Of a stretch of DNA of 64,000 nucleotides, positions 1 to 10,509 are shown piece by piece. Under the pieces are notes generated by a model. It saw only the letters and a list, made by a program, of their open reading frames with translations, ran no database searches and had not been told where the DNA came from. The first letter of the stretch is position 1. Every line of letters begins with the position of its first letter. A program made the position numbers and the translations under genes. This DNA is from Cololabis saira (taxonomy: Eukaryota; Chordata; Actinopteri; Beloniformes; Belonidae): positions 12,480,441 to 12,544,440 of the forward strand of contig NC_084607.1 of assembly GCF_033807715.1 (NCBI RefSeq), read 5' to 3'.

Positions 1-138
1 TATTGAGCATGAAGACAATAACATAAGTATCATGACCAAAAGGGGGAAAATGCTTACTTCTGGACAGTCAGTAAGCATTTTCTATTTGGTAACAAGAAAT
101 GTATTGGACTCATCACAACCTAAAAATGCAATACTCAC

Positions 139-3100
139 CGTTTCTACTTATCCCATCTTGTTTAATGTTTTCATTATCTGCCTCTGGTGGCTCCTCCTTT
201 ACCAATATCATTTCAGGCGGCTCTTTCGGTGGATTTCGAAGCTAATTATTAAAAATAAAAATAAATAAAAAATACAAATTTAAAAAGGACACACCAATTG
301 CACCTTACAAATGCAGAACGGGGTAACACAGCTACTACTTATTCCTGTGCTCTTCCAAAATTCTTAAAAGTTTGAGCTGAATCTATCAAATTATATGTAA
401 ACAGATAATATACAGTTAAAGGAGCTTGAGGCAAGAATAAGAAATGAGACTCATTAGCGCTACGACGACTGTCGGGGGTACTGCAGCCAACAGCGAAGCC
501 GGCACGGGAGAACGGGGAGAACGCGCATGCTGCGTCATTTGATGTCACATCCGCAGGACAGCGCGGGAAATTCCGGTCCGGAATTGCAGCACATTTTGCA
601 GCACACAGCCTGTTCAAGGCAACGGAGAAATATGCTAGAGGGCTCATTCGTTTTGGTTTGGAACGCTTCATCTGACATTATTACTAGAAAACTTAAAACG
701 TATACGCATTTTTTTTTCATAAATCCTGCCTCAATCCTGCCTCATGCTCCTTTAAGACAGATGCTCTATATTAGCAATACATTTTGATTGGCAGTTGGGA
801 GTTTCCATGGTGATACATTTTGAGAGGCAATAGAGATTTCCACGGTGACTCATATTGAGAGTGCAACACAAGTTATTCCCACACACATCAGTGTAACTCT
901 TGTGTTGGACAGTGGGGCAAAAAAGTATTTAGTCAGCCACCAATTGTGCAAGTTCTCCCACTTAAAAAGATGAGAGAGGCCTTTTATTTTCAACATAGGT
1001 TCACTTCAACTATGAGAGACGGAATGGGAGGAAAGAATCCAGGAAATCACATTGTAGGATTTTTACTGAATTAATTGGTAAATTCCTCTGTAAAATAAGT
1101 ACTTGGTCACTTACAAAGAACTAAGATTTCTGGCTTTCACAGACCTGTAACTTCTACTTTTAAGAGGCTCCTCTGTCCTCCACTCGTTTTAATCCACCTG
1201 TATTAATGTCACCTGTTTTAACTGGTTATCAGTATAAAAGGACGTGAGAAACAAAATTGTAGACCTGCACCAGGCTGGGGAGACTGAATCTGCAATAGTT
1301 AAGCAGCTCTGTGTGAAGAAATCCACTGTGGGAGCAATTATTAGAAAATTGAAGACATACAAGACCACTGATAATCTCCCTCGATCTGGGGCTCCATACT
1401 AGATCTCATCCCGTGGGGTAAAAACGATCACAAGAACGATGAATACAAATCTCAGAATAAAAACACGGGGGGACCTAGTGAATGACCTGCAGAGAGCTGG
1501 GACCAGAGTAACAAAGGTTCCATCAGTAACACACTACGCTGCCAGGGACTCAATACTGCAGTGCCAGACGTGTTGCCCTACTTAAGCCAGTACATGTCCA
1601 GGCCCGTCTGAAGTTTGCTAGAGAGCATGTGGATGATGCAGAAGAGGATTGGGAGAATGTTATATGGTCAGATGAAACCAAATTAGAACTTTTTGGTAGA
1701 AACACAACTTGTCATGTTTGGAGGAGAAAGAAAGCTGAGTTGCATCTAAAGAACACCACACCTACTGTGAAGCATGGGGGTGGAAACATCATGCTTTGGG
1801 GATGTTTTTCTGCAAAGGGACCAAGACGACTGATCTGTGTAAGGGAAAGGATGAATGGGGCCATGTATCGTGAGATTTTGAGTGAAAACCTCCTTCCATC
1901 AGCAAGGGCATTGAAGATGAAACATGGCTGGGACTTTCAGCATGACATGATCCCAAACACATCGCCCGGGCAACGAAGGAGTGGCTTCGTAAGACACATG
2001 AAGGTCCTGGAGCGGCCTAGCCAGTCTCCACATCTCAACCCCCATAGAAAATCTTTGGAGGGAGTTGAAAGTCTGTGTTGCCCAGCGACATTCCCAAAAC
2101 ATCACTGCTCTAGAGGAGATCTGCATGGAGGAACGGGCCAAAATACCAGCAACAGTGTGTGAAAACCTTGTGAAGACTTACAGAAAACGTTTCACCTCTG
2201 TCATTGCCAACAAAGAGTATATAACAAAGTATTGAGATGAACTTTTGTCATTGACCAAACACTTAACACGTGTAGTGCTGTAGTGCTAGTCATCTGTTTG
2301 CTAGTGTTGGAGTACCAACCTGTGCTGCTGTGCTACGGAAGTTGATGTACAAATGTATATGTAGAGTATCTAACTCTATAAATAGCATTATCACCTGCTT
2401 AACAAATCCTGCACTCAGCTCAGTCAGGTTCACATCCACGTTGTGGAACCACTGGCGTTCATGTCTCTACACTTGCACCTGACACTGTTTTCTTTTTGTG
2501 TCACTGTTGTTTTTTAGTATTCTGTATTGTGTTTTTTTTTTTTGGTCTCTTATATCATAGGTTGTTGTATTTTATATCATGTATGTTATATGTATAATTT
2601 TTTAATGGTACTATGGACCTCTTCTCAAGATGTGTCTTTAATAAACTATGAATTGAATTGAACTTATTTTCCACCATAATTTGCAAATAAATTATTTTAA
2701 AATCAGACAATGTGATTCTTCTGGATTTTTTTTTTTCTTCCATTTTGTCTCTCATAGTTGAGATAGAAAATTACAGGCCTCTTATCTTTGGGAGAAATTG
2801 CACAACTGGTGTCTGACTAAATACTTGTTTGCCCCACTGTATGTAGTAGTAGTAGTAGTAATACTAATAATACAAATAATAATCATAATAATAATTATGA
2901 TTATTATTATTATTATAATGACTGTAGACTTACTTCACTGGCTGGGTGTTCTTCCCCTCGATGAAAACTGCTCTCAGCAGGGGGATTTGTGCATTCCCAC
3001 AGGGTTTCACCGGGATGCAGTACACTAAATTAAATACACAAACAAACTTAATACCGGAGATAAAATTGTGGAAGAGTACAAGGAATCAACGAACCTACCT

Positions 3101-3385
3101 TTTAATGACCGGTGCCAGAAATGTAGTGTTTTCTGCAGAGTCCTTCACTACTGAACAAGCTGCTGCCACTGGATCCTGCCTGGCCGCCTGCGCCATGAAC
3201 AGCAACTTCTCCATCAGCTGCAGCTTCTCCGAGAGGGACGAGATTTCATTTCGCCCTCGAGTTATCTCTATTTTCAGCATCTTTGATTCGATCTCCACCA
3301 GTTTGCTGATTTCCATCACAGCTGTTTTGGTTAACGCGTCCATGATGGAGACGAGCTGCGCTTGGAAAGAAAACACTGTCGACAT
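139..3385 (-). CDS. 5' part of a C2H2 zinc-finger-type gene (partial, three exons)
   Basis: Three minus-strand exons join in phase: 3099-3385 (start ATG at 3385, 95 codons plus 2 nt), 2934-3024, and 139-241. Each has a clear acceptor and donor (GTAGGT, GTAAGT, GTGAGT). Exon 1 encodes an amphipathic, coiled-coil-like N-terminus with [17 protein letters not shown] and a [13 protein letters not shown] heptad stretch. Exon 3 encodes an acidic VKEEPPE segment. This layout (short helix, then a VKEEP SUMO-like linker) is common in the large teleost family of C2H2 zinc-finger transcription factors. The finger exon would lie beyond position 1, so no finger is visible and the family call is an inference. 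Exon 3 ends in phase 1, so the gene continues. An upstream in-frame ATG at 3511 is less likely as the start, because the MSTVF start has the familiar family form. A Tc1 element fills most of the intron between exons 2 and 3. Confidence 0.6.
420..751. mobile_element. TTAA-flanked miniature inverted-repeat element
   Basis: The ends are inverted copies: AGGAGCTTGAGGCA at the left and TGCCTCATGCTCCT at the right, with one mismatch. Both are flanked directly by TTAA (416-419 and 752-755), the target duplication used by piggyBac and Kolobok transposons. The interior is CpG-rich around 460-600 and has no transposase. It lies in the intron of the zinc-finger gene. Superfamily assignment is an inference. 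Confidence 0.65.
910..2840 (+). mobile_element. Decayed Tc1/mariner transposon
   Basis: The left end carries CAGTGGGGCAAAAAAGTATT, and the right end, near 2815-2838, carries its inverted form ending in GCCCCACTG before TA. Inside, 1250-2240 (+) keeps recognisable Tc1 transposase: [16 protein letters not shown] (catalytic-core D region), [13 protein letters not shown], and [13 protein letters not shown] where an intact element would read through the next catalytic D. The coding region is broken by frameshifts and stops (longest open piece 1629-2162), so it is dead. Total length is about 0.4 kb more than expected because of a nested insertion at about 2269-2660. Confidence 0.85.
2269..2660 (+). 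mobile_element. Retroelement 3' fragment nested in the Tc1 element
   Basis: Tc1 sequence is interrupted after ACCAAACACTTA and resumes at ACTTATTTTCCACC. The intervening block does not belong to Tc1. It ends in AATAAACTATGAATTGAATT, a short GAATT-repeat tail of the kind left by L2-type LINEs and their SINEs. The few bases repeated at the junctions (CTTA) fit a short target duplication. The source family is not identified. Confidence 0.5.
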
Positions 3386-3535
3386 GTTTCTTTGGTCTCT
3401 GCTATTACTACGGACTAAATGCACGCAGACAAGTTGCCAGCCAGCAGGTATTCCAGAAGAAAACTGTAAAAAGCGTAGTTGCACTACTGCACGATGGAAA
3501 CTAGACCCCACAAGCTTTGCGAGAGGTCGGTAAAC

Positions 3536-3680
3536 CTGAATTATGGCGCAGAACCTACGCCGTAGGTTACGGCGTAGCCTACGGCGTAGGCGACGCGCAG
3601 GGTACGGTGCGTGTCGCTGCGTACCCTACGCCGTAGGCTCTGCGTTGGTGTAACGTGGAACCATAAATCAGCGTTTAGTT
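3536..3680. repeat. Palindromic GC-rich miniature element, copy 1 of 3
   Basis: This short interspersed element is built from repeats of TACGCCGTAGG and its complement. It ends in GTAACGTGGAACCATAAATC. Related copies are at 33483-33545 (half) and 36866-37033. It sits just upstream of the first exon of the minus-strand zinc-finger gene, in what should be promoter territory. Confidence 0.7.
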
Positions 3681-4227
3681 GACATGGATGTGATGTTTCC
3701 ATCTACCGGTGGGGCGGAAGTATTTCTGTCATACAAAAATCCAACAGAAGCGTGTTGTAAAGTTGACTTATACTGTATAAGCGACTTTGTTGACATTATT
3801 TCCCAAATGTCCGACCGCATTTACATTACGTTTCTTATTAAATTGTTGTTTGCTTTTACTGTGTAGCTTTATATATATATATTCTAGGACTTCATTTCCC
3901 ATAATGCAGTCCGGTACGACGTAAAATATTATTGGCTGATGAGACGTAGTTTGCGGAAGTAGTGTGTTCAATTGGATTTGAGATTTGAGCATTTGCCGAC
4001 TGAACATCCTCAAAAACTATATGCTGTTGAGGTTTCCACAACACAGTAAGAAAACTTTGTTATTGGCATCATTAAAATGTAAACCTATTGGTAAGATTAA
4101 TATGTTATGGCATGCATTTGGTCCTCCTTAGTCCTGTAGTTGCTGTCGAATGATCCTGCAGCGAATAGCCTTCTCCAGTATTTTTTTTTCTAAGCACCTG
4201 TTTTATTGCACGAGTAGCGTGTTTGTT

Positions 4228-4715
4228 TTTAACAACTTGTGCTTTTTATTATTTTACCTCTTTTCTTATCATTTTATTTCATTTATTTGTTATTTAAGCG
4301 TTCTCTTAAATCAGTAACTTGTGCTTTTTATTATTTTACCTTCTTTTCTCATCATTTTATTTCATTTATTTGTTATTTAAGCGTACTCTTAAATCAGTAA
4401 CTTGTGCTTTTTATTATTTTACCTTCTTTTCTCATCATTTTATTTCATTTATTTGTTATTTAAGCGTACTCTTAAATCAGTAACTTGTGCTTTTTATTAT
4501 TTTACCTTCTTTTCTCATCATTTTATTTCATTTATTTGTTATTTAAGCGTACTCTTAAATCAGTAACTTGTGCTTTTTATTATTTTACCTTCTTTTCTCA
4601 TCATTTTATTTCATTTATTTGTTATTTAAGCATACTCTTAAATCAGTAACTTGTGCTTTTTATTATTTTACCTTCTTTTCTCATCATTTTATTTCATTTT
4701 ATTTGTTATTTACTG
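4228..4715 (+). repeat. 83-bp tandem array derived from a LINE 3' end
   Basis: About 5.9 copies of an 83-bp unit containing AACTTGTGCTTTTTATTATT and TCATTTATTTGTTATTTAAG. The TCAG landmark falls at 4311, 4394, 4477, 4560 and 4643, exactly 83 bp apart. Copies are nearly identical; the first is the most divergent. The unit matches the 3' part of the LINE tails at 27845-28045 (+) and 5717-5900 (-). Confidence 0.9.
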
Positions 4716-4960
4716 TTTAATTATGTCTTGCCACTTTTAATGTAAAGTAAAATAATTACTTTAACGTACCGAGACAACAAAAATGTGCTTAGTTCATTCA
4801 AAAGTAAGATAGTTACAACAGAAAGTTTCTTCAATTATGACATGACTTATTAGCATTTGCATGCAACATTTGTAATACTATTTTGTAATTGACTTCCCTA
4901 TATTTAACAGTCTTCCTCTTTTCATCTACTTTTTGCCAGTTGTTTTCAAACAGTGCTCCT

Positions 4961-7900
4961 ATGGCTGGAAGAAGAGTGGTGGTGTTTCCCTCCTCAGCAG
5001 AGCTGGGTCCAGTGCTGGCCCAGCTGGTCACATCCCGGGCTGGGAAAGCCATCAGCTCCCATGGCCGGTTCAGCCTGGGTCTCTCCGGAGGAAGCTTGGT
5101 GTCCATGCTCAGTAAAGAGCTGCTCTCCCTGCCCGGGCTGGACTGCAGCAAATGGGTGGTTGGCTTCTGTGATGAGCGACTGGTCTCCTTTGATGATCCA
5201 GAGAGCACCTATGGGCTCTACAAGGTATCTGTGCAGATGTGTTTATTTGTTTCCATTATGTTCACATGCATTGAGTTGCATCTGAAGAAAATTAATAAAT
5301 AATTAAACTTTCCTATTTTTCAGAATCAGTTGTTTTCCAAGATAAACATCCCTGAAAGTGGGATTTTAACCATAGACTCATCTCTTCCTGTGAACGAGTG
5401 TGCTGAGGATTATACTCGCAAGCTGAAGGAGGTGCCAATCAATCATAAGATCTTAAAGAATTTCAGCACATGTTTTTTTGTTGTTGTTTTTTTAATTATC
5501 TTCTTTCAAAAACAGGCCTTCCCAGGTGATGACTTCCCCATTTTTGATCTGTTACTGTTGGGTATGGGACCTGATGGACACACCTGCTCCCTTTTCCCAG
5601 ACCACCCTCTTCTGGAGGTGAGAGTGTATTTTTCTGTTGTACAGATATGTACATTTCTGTGTTAAATACTAATAAATGCAGTCAATTAACCACTGCTTTC
5701 AGGAAAACATTAGACACGGCAAGGCAAGTTTATTTGTGTAGCACAATTCAACACAAGGTAATTCAAAGTGCTTTACATCAACATTAAAAGTGGCAAGACA
5801 CAATTAAAACATAAATAACAAATAAAATGCTGAAAACAAATAAAATGAAATAGAATTATAAGAAAATTGGTAAAATAATAAAAAGCACAAGCTGTTAAAA
5901 AGTAAGGGCAGTAGAATACAGCAGGTAAGTATTTAATTTTAGAATACGCTTCAGTAAACAGTAATGTTTTTAGGCCTGATTTAAAGGAGCTACAGTTGGA
6001 ACAGACCTCAGGTCTACAGGAAGTTTGTTCCACCGGTGAGGAGCAGAATAACTGAACGCTGCCTCACCTTGCTTGGTTCTGGTTCTGGTTCTTGGGACAC
6101 ACAACAATCCAGATCCAGATGAACCTCAGGAGTCTGGGAGTTTCATAGGGAACTAACAGATCCAGCATGTATTTTGGTCCAAGACCATTCAGTGCTTTGT
6201 AGACCAGCAGTAAGATTTTAAACTCTATCCTTTGACTCACTGGAAGCCAGTGTAGTGATTTCATTACCGGTGTAATGTGGTCCAGTTTCCTGGTGTTTGT
6301 AAGGACCCTGGCGGCAGCGTTCTGAATCAGCTGCAGCTGCCTGATTGGTTTCTTGTTAAGGCCTGTAAAGATGCCATTGCAATAATCCAACCTACTGAAA
6401 ATGAATGCATGAATACGTTTTTCCATTTCTTGTTTAGACAGAAACCCCTTTAATATAATTAAATATATTTTCCCAACAAAGCTCTGATCAAATGCCTTAA
6501 CTCCTTTTATGTAGCTAGTTTTGTTATTGACTTCTCAAAGCACATTGAATGATCCACACACACACATGCATACAGCAAACTTTTGGTCTTGGTCTTGGCA
6601 CATTTTTATGTGGTGTCTAGGCAAAGCTTCATGTAGAAACAGTTCCATATAGAGCATGGGGGAAAAAAAATCAGCAATTGTCACCACATAATGGCTCACA
6701 ACAGTACTGCTGATTCTGTTTAGCTTAGTTCATGTTTTTTTTTTTTAAATTAAGTTTGGGTGGGGATACTTTTGAAAAAGGAAAAAAAAAAAGCTGTGAT
6801 TTAATGGCATAAGCAGTCAAGTAAAACACTGTAATGTACCTGTTACAGTAAACTGAAAAATCTTGTATCTGGTAAGGGAATTCGTTGCTAAGAAATGTTT
6901 TGGACTTCATACAGCAGGTTTTTTAGATGATGTTTTAACATATGCTCTGAAGTTGATGAGCAGCTAACTGTTCTTCTTGCTTTGGGCAGGTAACAGCTTT
7001 TTATATTTGAGTTCCTCTCATGCCTTTGGTCTTTCTCTGCACACCCGAGAAAACTTCTGCGCTTGGATTTTTCGCTGTTAATTTGCGTAATGTTGTGCTC
7101 ACTTTATTCCACAGCATCATCTCCAGACATATACTGGTTTCTAACTTCTGTGTATCATTTGCCATCATGGGTAATGCCCTCAAGAAAATAAATTATTTAT
7201 GTTTAAAAACACATTTTATTTCTCAGATGAAAATATTATACAGTTAATATAAAAGTCATCACAAATCCCATGAAGCTGCATGCTCAAATGAGTTATTTAT
7301 GCTCCATACTTAAGAAATGAGAGACGTTATAAACACCTAAATACTAAGAACCTTTATTTATCTCTAGAACTGGTCTTTAGAAGCATCTGAAATAATTTGT
7401 GGAAAAATACATTTTGACAAGTATCTGTCATCATCATATTATTTTTTCAACCTGTTTTTAGTCTGTTTAAGTTTTATAAACTATGACTTATAAGTAGATA
7501 GAAGTAACAAGATCCTTTTAACGACTGAACTGAAATGCAGCTATAATCCAAAGTAAATGCGTCTTTGCTCTGTAGATGAGTTTTGTTGTGAATCAGCACT
7601 ATACAACCTGAAATACAATGATTCAACATAAACCAGTTAACAATTAACCATGAGATACTGGGAATTAAAACAAACCCACCTGAAGTAAAGACCCACAAGT
7701 GAACAGAGAAAAATTAGAGTGTACAAGTTTCAAGAGCATGCAAAAGAAAACTGAGCTAAAGAGAGGCTCCAACTGAAGATCAGGATATTTGCACAAGGAG
7801 GAGCTGAGAGCAGAAACACGCTGTAGGTAAAGCAAAGCAGATGAGAACACACAAGTTTTTTCAGAGTATTGGTTAAATTATGCTTGTCAGTAAGACGGTA

Positions 7901-9776
7901 AGCTATGCAGGTTAACTCAACATATTATGCTGATCTTTAGCAAGAAATGGTTGTTTGCTTGTTTCAGTATGAAGTGATGCAAAGAAGCCAGCTCCAAGAG
8001 ATATGTACCTGAAAAAAGTGTTAACTTAATGGTGGTAGTATATTTGACACTGAGTCGCAGTTGGGTCTCAATCTTATTGAAATGCAATCTCAAACAGTAG
8101 GTTTATGCTGGTAGAGGTTGTGTAAAGACACTGATTCTCTTGACAAAAAAAGAGTAGAGTGTAGCACTGAATACATCCATTCATATCAGACACGACACTC
8201 AAAGAACTTTCACCTTCCTTTATGCCGGACTTCACACAATCAAAGCACTTTAAAATACAGAGGACCGTCGCTATGGAACAATTTACCTACATCACTAAAA
8301 TCAATATCTTCACTGGCTTTGTTCAAAAAACACTCGGAAAAAAGCATTTTTTAGTTAAGATCAGAAACACATCTGGAGTTTTTAAATTGTACTTTTTTTC
8401 ATGCAATTATACTACATTTCCTTAATTTTTTTTCCATCTTTCAATAATTCAGTAGTGTTTTTCTTTTTCATGTTAAATTGTCTTTTTCTGTCTTATATTA
8501 TCTATTTCTATTTTGTGTTTTTGCTTTTGCTGTTGTTATTGTTGTTTTATGTTTGTTTTATAAAGGGGAGGCATTTTCATAAGCCTTTTTGGCTTCCACC
8601 TCTCCTGCACAATGCTTCATTTGACCTTTTGTTTTTTACTGTTATGTTTTATGTGCAAAATAAACTAAACTAAAATACATTACCACAGAGTCATAGTTCA
8701 TTCTTCAGCTGTCTCTTTGGCCCTTTTTTGTAATAAACTTGATTTGTGTATGTCCCATGTACAGGAAACAGAGAAGATTGTAGCCCCCATCAGTGATTCT
8801 CCCAAACCACCTCCACAGCGTGTAACTATGACTTTTCCTGTGGTGAATTCTGCACGCTGTGTTGCTTTTGTGTCAACAGGAGGAAGCAAAGCAACTGTTT
8901 TGAAGGTAACGCTTAGAAGATTTTCAATAGGCATGCACATTTCAAAATCCTATTCTTCTCACTTACAACTTGTAAGTAGTTTAGCATTCTGGTCATTACC
9001 ATTTCACTTTTTTAAACTGGATGATATGAGGAAATGGTGGATCTGAGTGTAAATCGCCAAAATTATCCACGTTTATAGGATAGCAGCTTATCTACCATCA
9101 TGTAGCCCTGAGCTCCAGTGCAATCCTGCTTTGTAATCTATTTTATTCCAAATGAGAAAAATATGTATTGATATTGTGATTTATCAAAAGAGGATGAGAG
9201 AAAGACAATTGAGATTAAGCACACTTTTCTTATTGTTTTACACTTTCATTCAAACTGACTTTTCTGCTTCCTGAGCCACCCCCAGCTGGTCAACCGCTAG
9301 AACGCGGGTATTCTGCTTAATATTTTTCCACAGGGAGGGTGTGTCCATGTCTCATATGCTGACCATTTTCAAATCTTGCTGTTTCCATCACAAAATAAGT
9401 AATTTGTGACTAAGTCCACACCTAAATCTTATTAAAGCAAACAAGAAATCCAATGTTGTGAAAAAAAATCAGTTTAATATATAAAATGTTTTCAGGGAGG
9501 GGGAAAAAAAACAAAATGATCATGTTTGGAGCAGTATTTTGTACTCAGTGGCACATCAGCATTACCATAAATAGTTATGTTTATGTAATGATGGAGCTGT
9601 ACTGCAATACTGTGTCTACTGTTTTGCAGGAGGTGCTAGAAGCTACAGAAGGCTCACTGTTTCCAGCGGCTCGTGTGGTCCCGACTAATGGGGAACTGTT
9701 CTGGCTTGTTGATGACCCTGCAGCTGCATCGTTGTCTATCCAGGTTGAGAGGTTAAGCTCAGGGGCCAAACTGTAG
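4961..9776 (+). CDS. pgls: 6-phosphogluconolactonase
   Basis: This cytosolic enzyme hydrolyses 6-phosphogluconolactone to 6-phosphogluconate, the second step of the oxidative pentose phosphate pathway. Five exons join in frame: 4961-5224, 5324-5431, 5516-5617, 8765-8905, 9630-9776 (TAG). They give 253 aa, against 258 for the human protein. Visible family motifs are LSGGS (residues 41-45), FCDER (69-73), [13 protein letters not shown] (140-152) and [17 protein letters not shown] in exon 4. The start at 4961 gives the expected short [12 protein letters not shown] beginning. Intron 3 (3.1 kb) and intron 4 hold LINE pieces and one arm of a large inverted repeat. Intron 2 starts GTGCCA, a weak donor, but the phase and protein alignment demand it. 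An AATAAA at 9876-9881 is the likely polyadenylation signal. The identification is firm. Confidence 0.96.
5717..6440 (-). mobile_element. 5'-truncated L2/Rex1-like LINE fragment
   Basis: On the minus strand, 6064-6426 encodes the C-terminal end of a non-LTR reverse transcriptase [35 protein letters not shown] and [20 protein letters not shown]. It is followed by an AT-rich 3' region and a tail reading TTGCCTTGCC on that strand. It lies in pgls intron 3, antisense to the gene. Clade assignment (L2/Rex1) is from motif memory. Confidence 0.8.
7311..8077 (-). repeat. Large inverted repeat, arm 1 (empty hAT site)
   Basis: This segment reads as the reverse complement of 10510-11252 plus 11986-12022. 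Shared landmarks include GTTGGGTCTCAATCTTATT at the inner end and the coding-like stretch at 7474-7698 that recurs on the other strand at 10890-11099. Near 7340 it contains a single CTAAGAAC, the complement of GTTCTTAG, where arm 2 carries a hAT insertion. No protein function is assignable; the open frames are incidental. Confidence 0.85.
8160..8680 (+). mobile_element. LINE 3' end with reverse-transcriptase C-terminus
   Basis: Frames in 8118-8354 encode the typical LINE ORF2 C-terminal string: [17 protein letters not shown], then [20 protein letters not shown] and [11 protein letters not shown] pyrimidine-rich 3' region and a final AATAAACTAAACTAAAAT tail follow. It is 5'-truncated and lies in pgls intron 3. 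A distant relative is at 48903-49560. Confidence 0.75.
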
Positions 9777-10509
9777 TGCCCTCAGCATAATTAAAGCAGG
9801 GAGTCGACTTACTGATACTAAAGGACATACTGCACTACATTCCTATAGTGGTAATATTGTGAAGTGAAATACACAAATAAAGAAAAATGTGTGCAGGTCT
9901 GGTATAAAATGTCAAAAGTAACATTCAAGTACATATTTTGATTATTCTCTACAGAACTGGGCTTGTGCAGATTGTGAGTCTTAAAGGTGATAATCGTTTT
10001 ACGGTGGAAGATTCACATGCTTGAACAAGTTTGAAAAGAAAATTGGGAAACCTGAACAAATACATGTCCGGCAGACATATTTTTAAGAATGCATTTTTTT
10101 CTTTTCCAATAGTGGCAACATAATAATTGTTTTAGTTGGGCTTTTCTTGCTTGACTTTGCAAAACGGTGATGTAACTAGACTAAGTTGCAGTGTCATATT
10201 CTAGCCTAAATGTATAATGAAAAAAAAGTATATGTTCGAGTCCTCATTTTTGATGCTCTGTGAAATATTAAATAAAACTTTGGATGCTGAATGTTCCGTG
10301 GTCCCTGGAAAGTGCCTAGAGAAAACTTCTGTTGTAATAGACGCTATATAAATAAAATTGAATTGAAAAACCATGTGTTATGTGGACATTGACTGGCCCC
10401 CATGAACCAACCATAAACACTTAGCTAATCGTACCAGGAATTTAAAACAAGTGTGAAAAGTAGCTGCTGCAAGATCCTTCATACGGCTTTTAAAATTTCC
10501 AACATTTTA

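Larger units (their letters stand above)
3386..4960. other. Intergenic region between the zinc-finger gene and pgls
   Basis: The region holds the putative bidirectional promoter zone, the palindromic element at 3536-3680 and the 83-bp tandem array at 4228-4715. A possible non-coding pgls leader exon ends at 4045, where CACA is followed by a GTAAGA donor. The matching acceptor would be TTTTTGCCAG at 4931-4940, 20 nt before the pgls ATG. The leader exon is an inference from splice signals only. Confidence 0.45.

Noticed and set aside
3386..3511. Start of the zinc-finger gene at the upstream ATG 3511
   Set aside because: The added residues show no recognisable character, while the MSTVF start at 3385 directly precedes the recognisable helix. 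Kept as an alternative only.
4228..4715. Regular 83-bp repeats as a possible CRISPR array
   Set aside because: The repeats are head-to-tail with no variable spacers, AT-rich, and match a LINE 3' end. The host is a vertebrate.
7474..7698. Two near-identical 70-75 aa frames at 7474-7698 (-) and 10890-11099 (+) as a small gene pair
   Set aside because: They are simply the two arms of the inverted repeat. Substitutions do not favour a reading frame that I can see, and no family is recognised.
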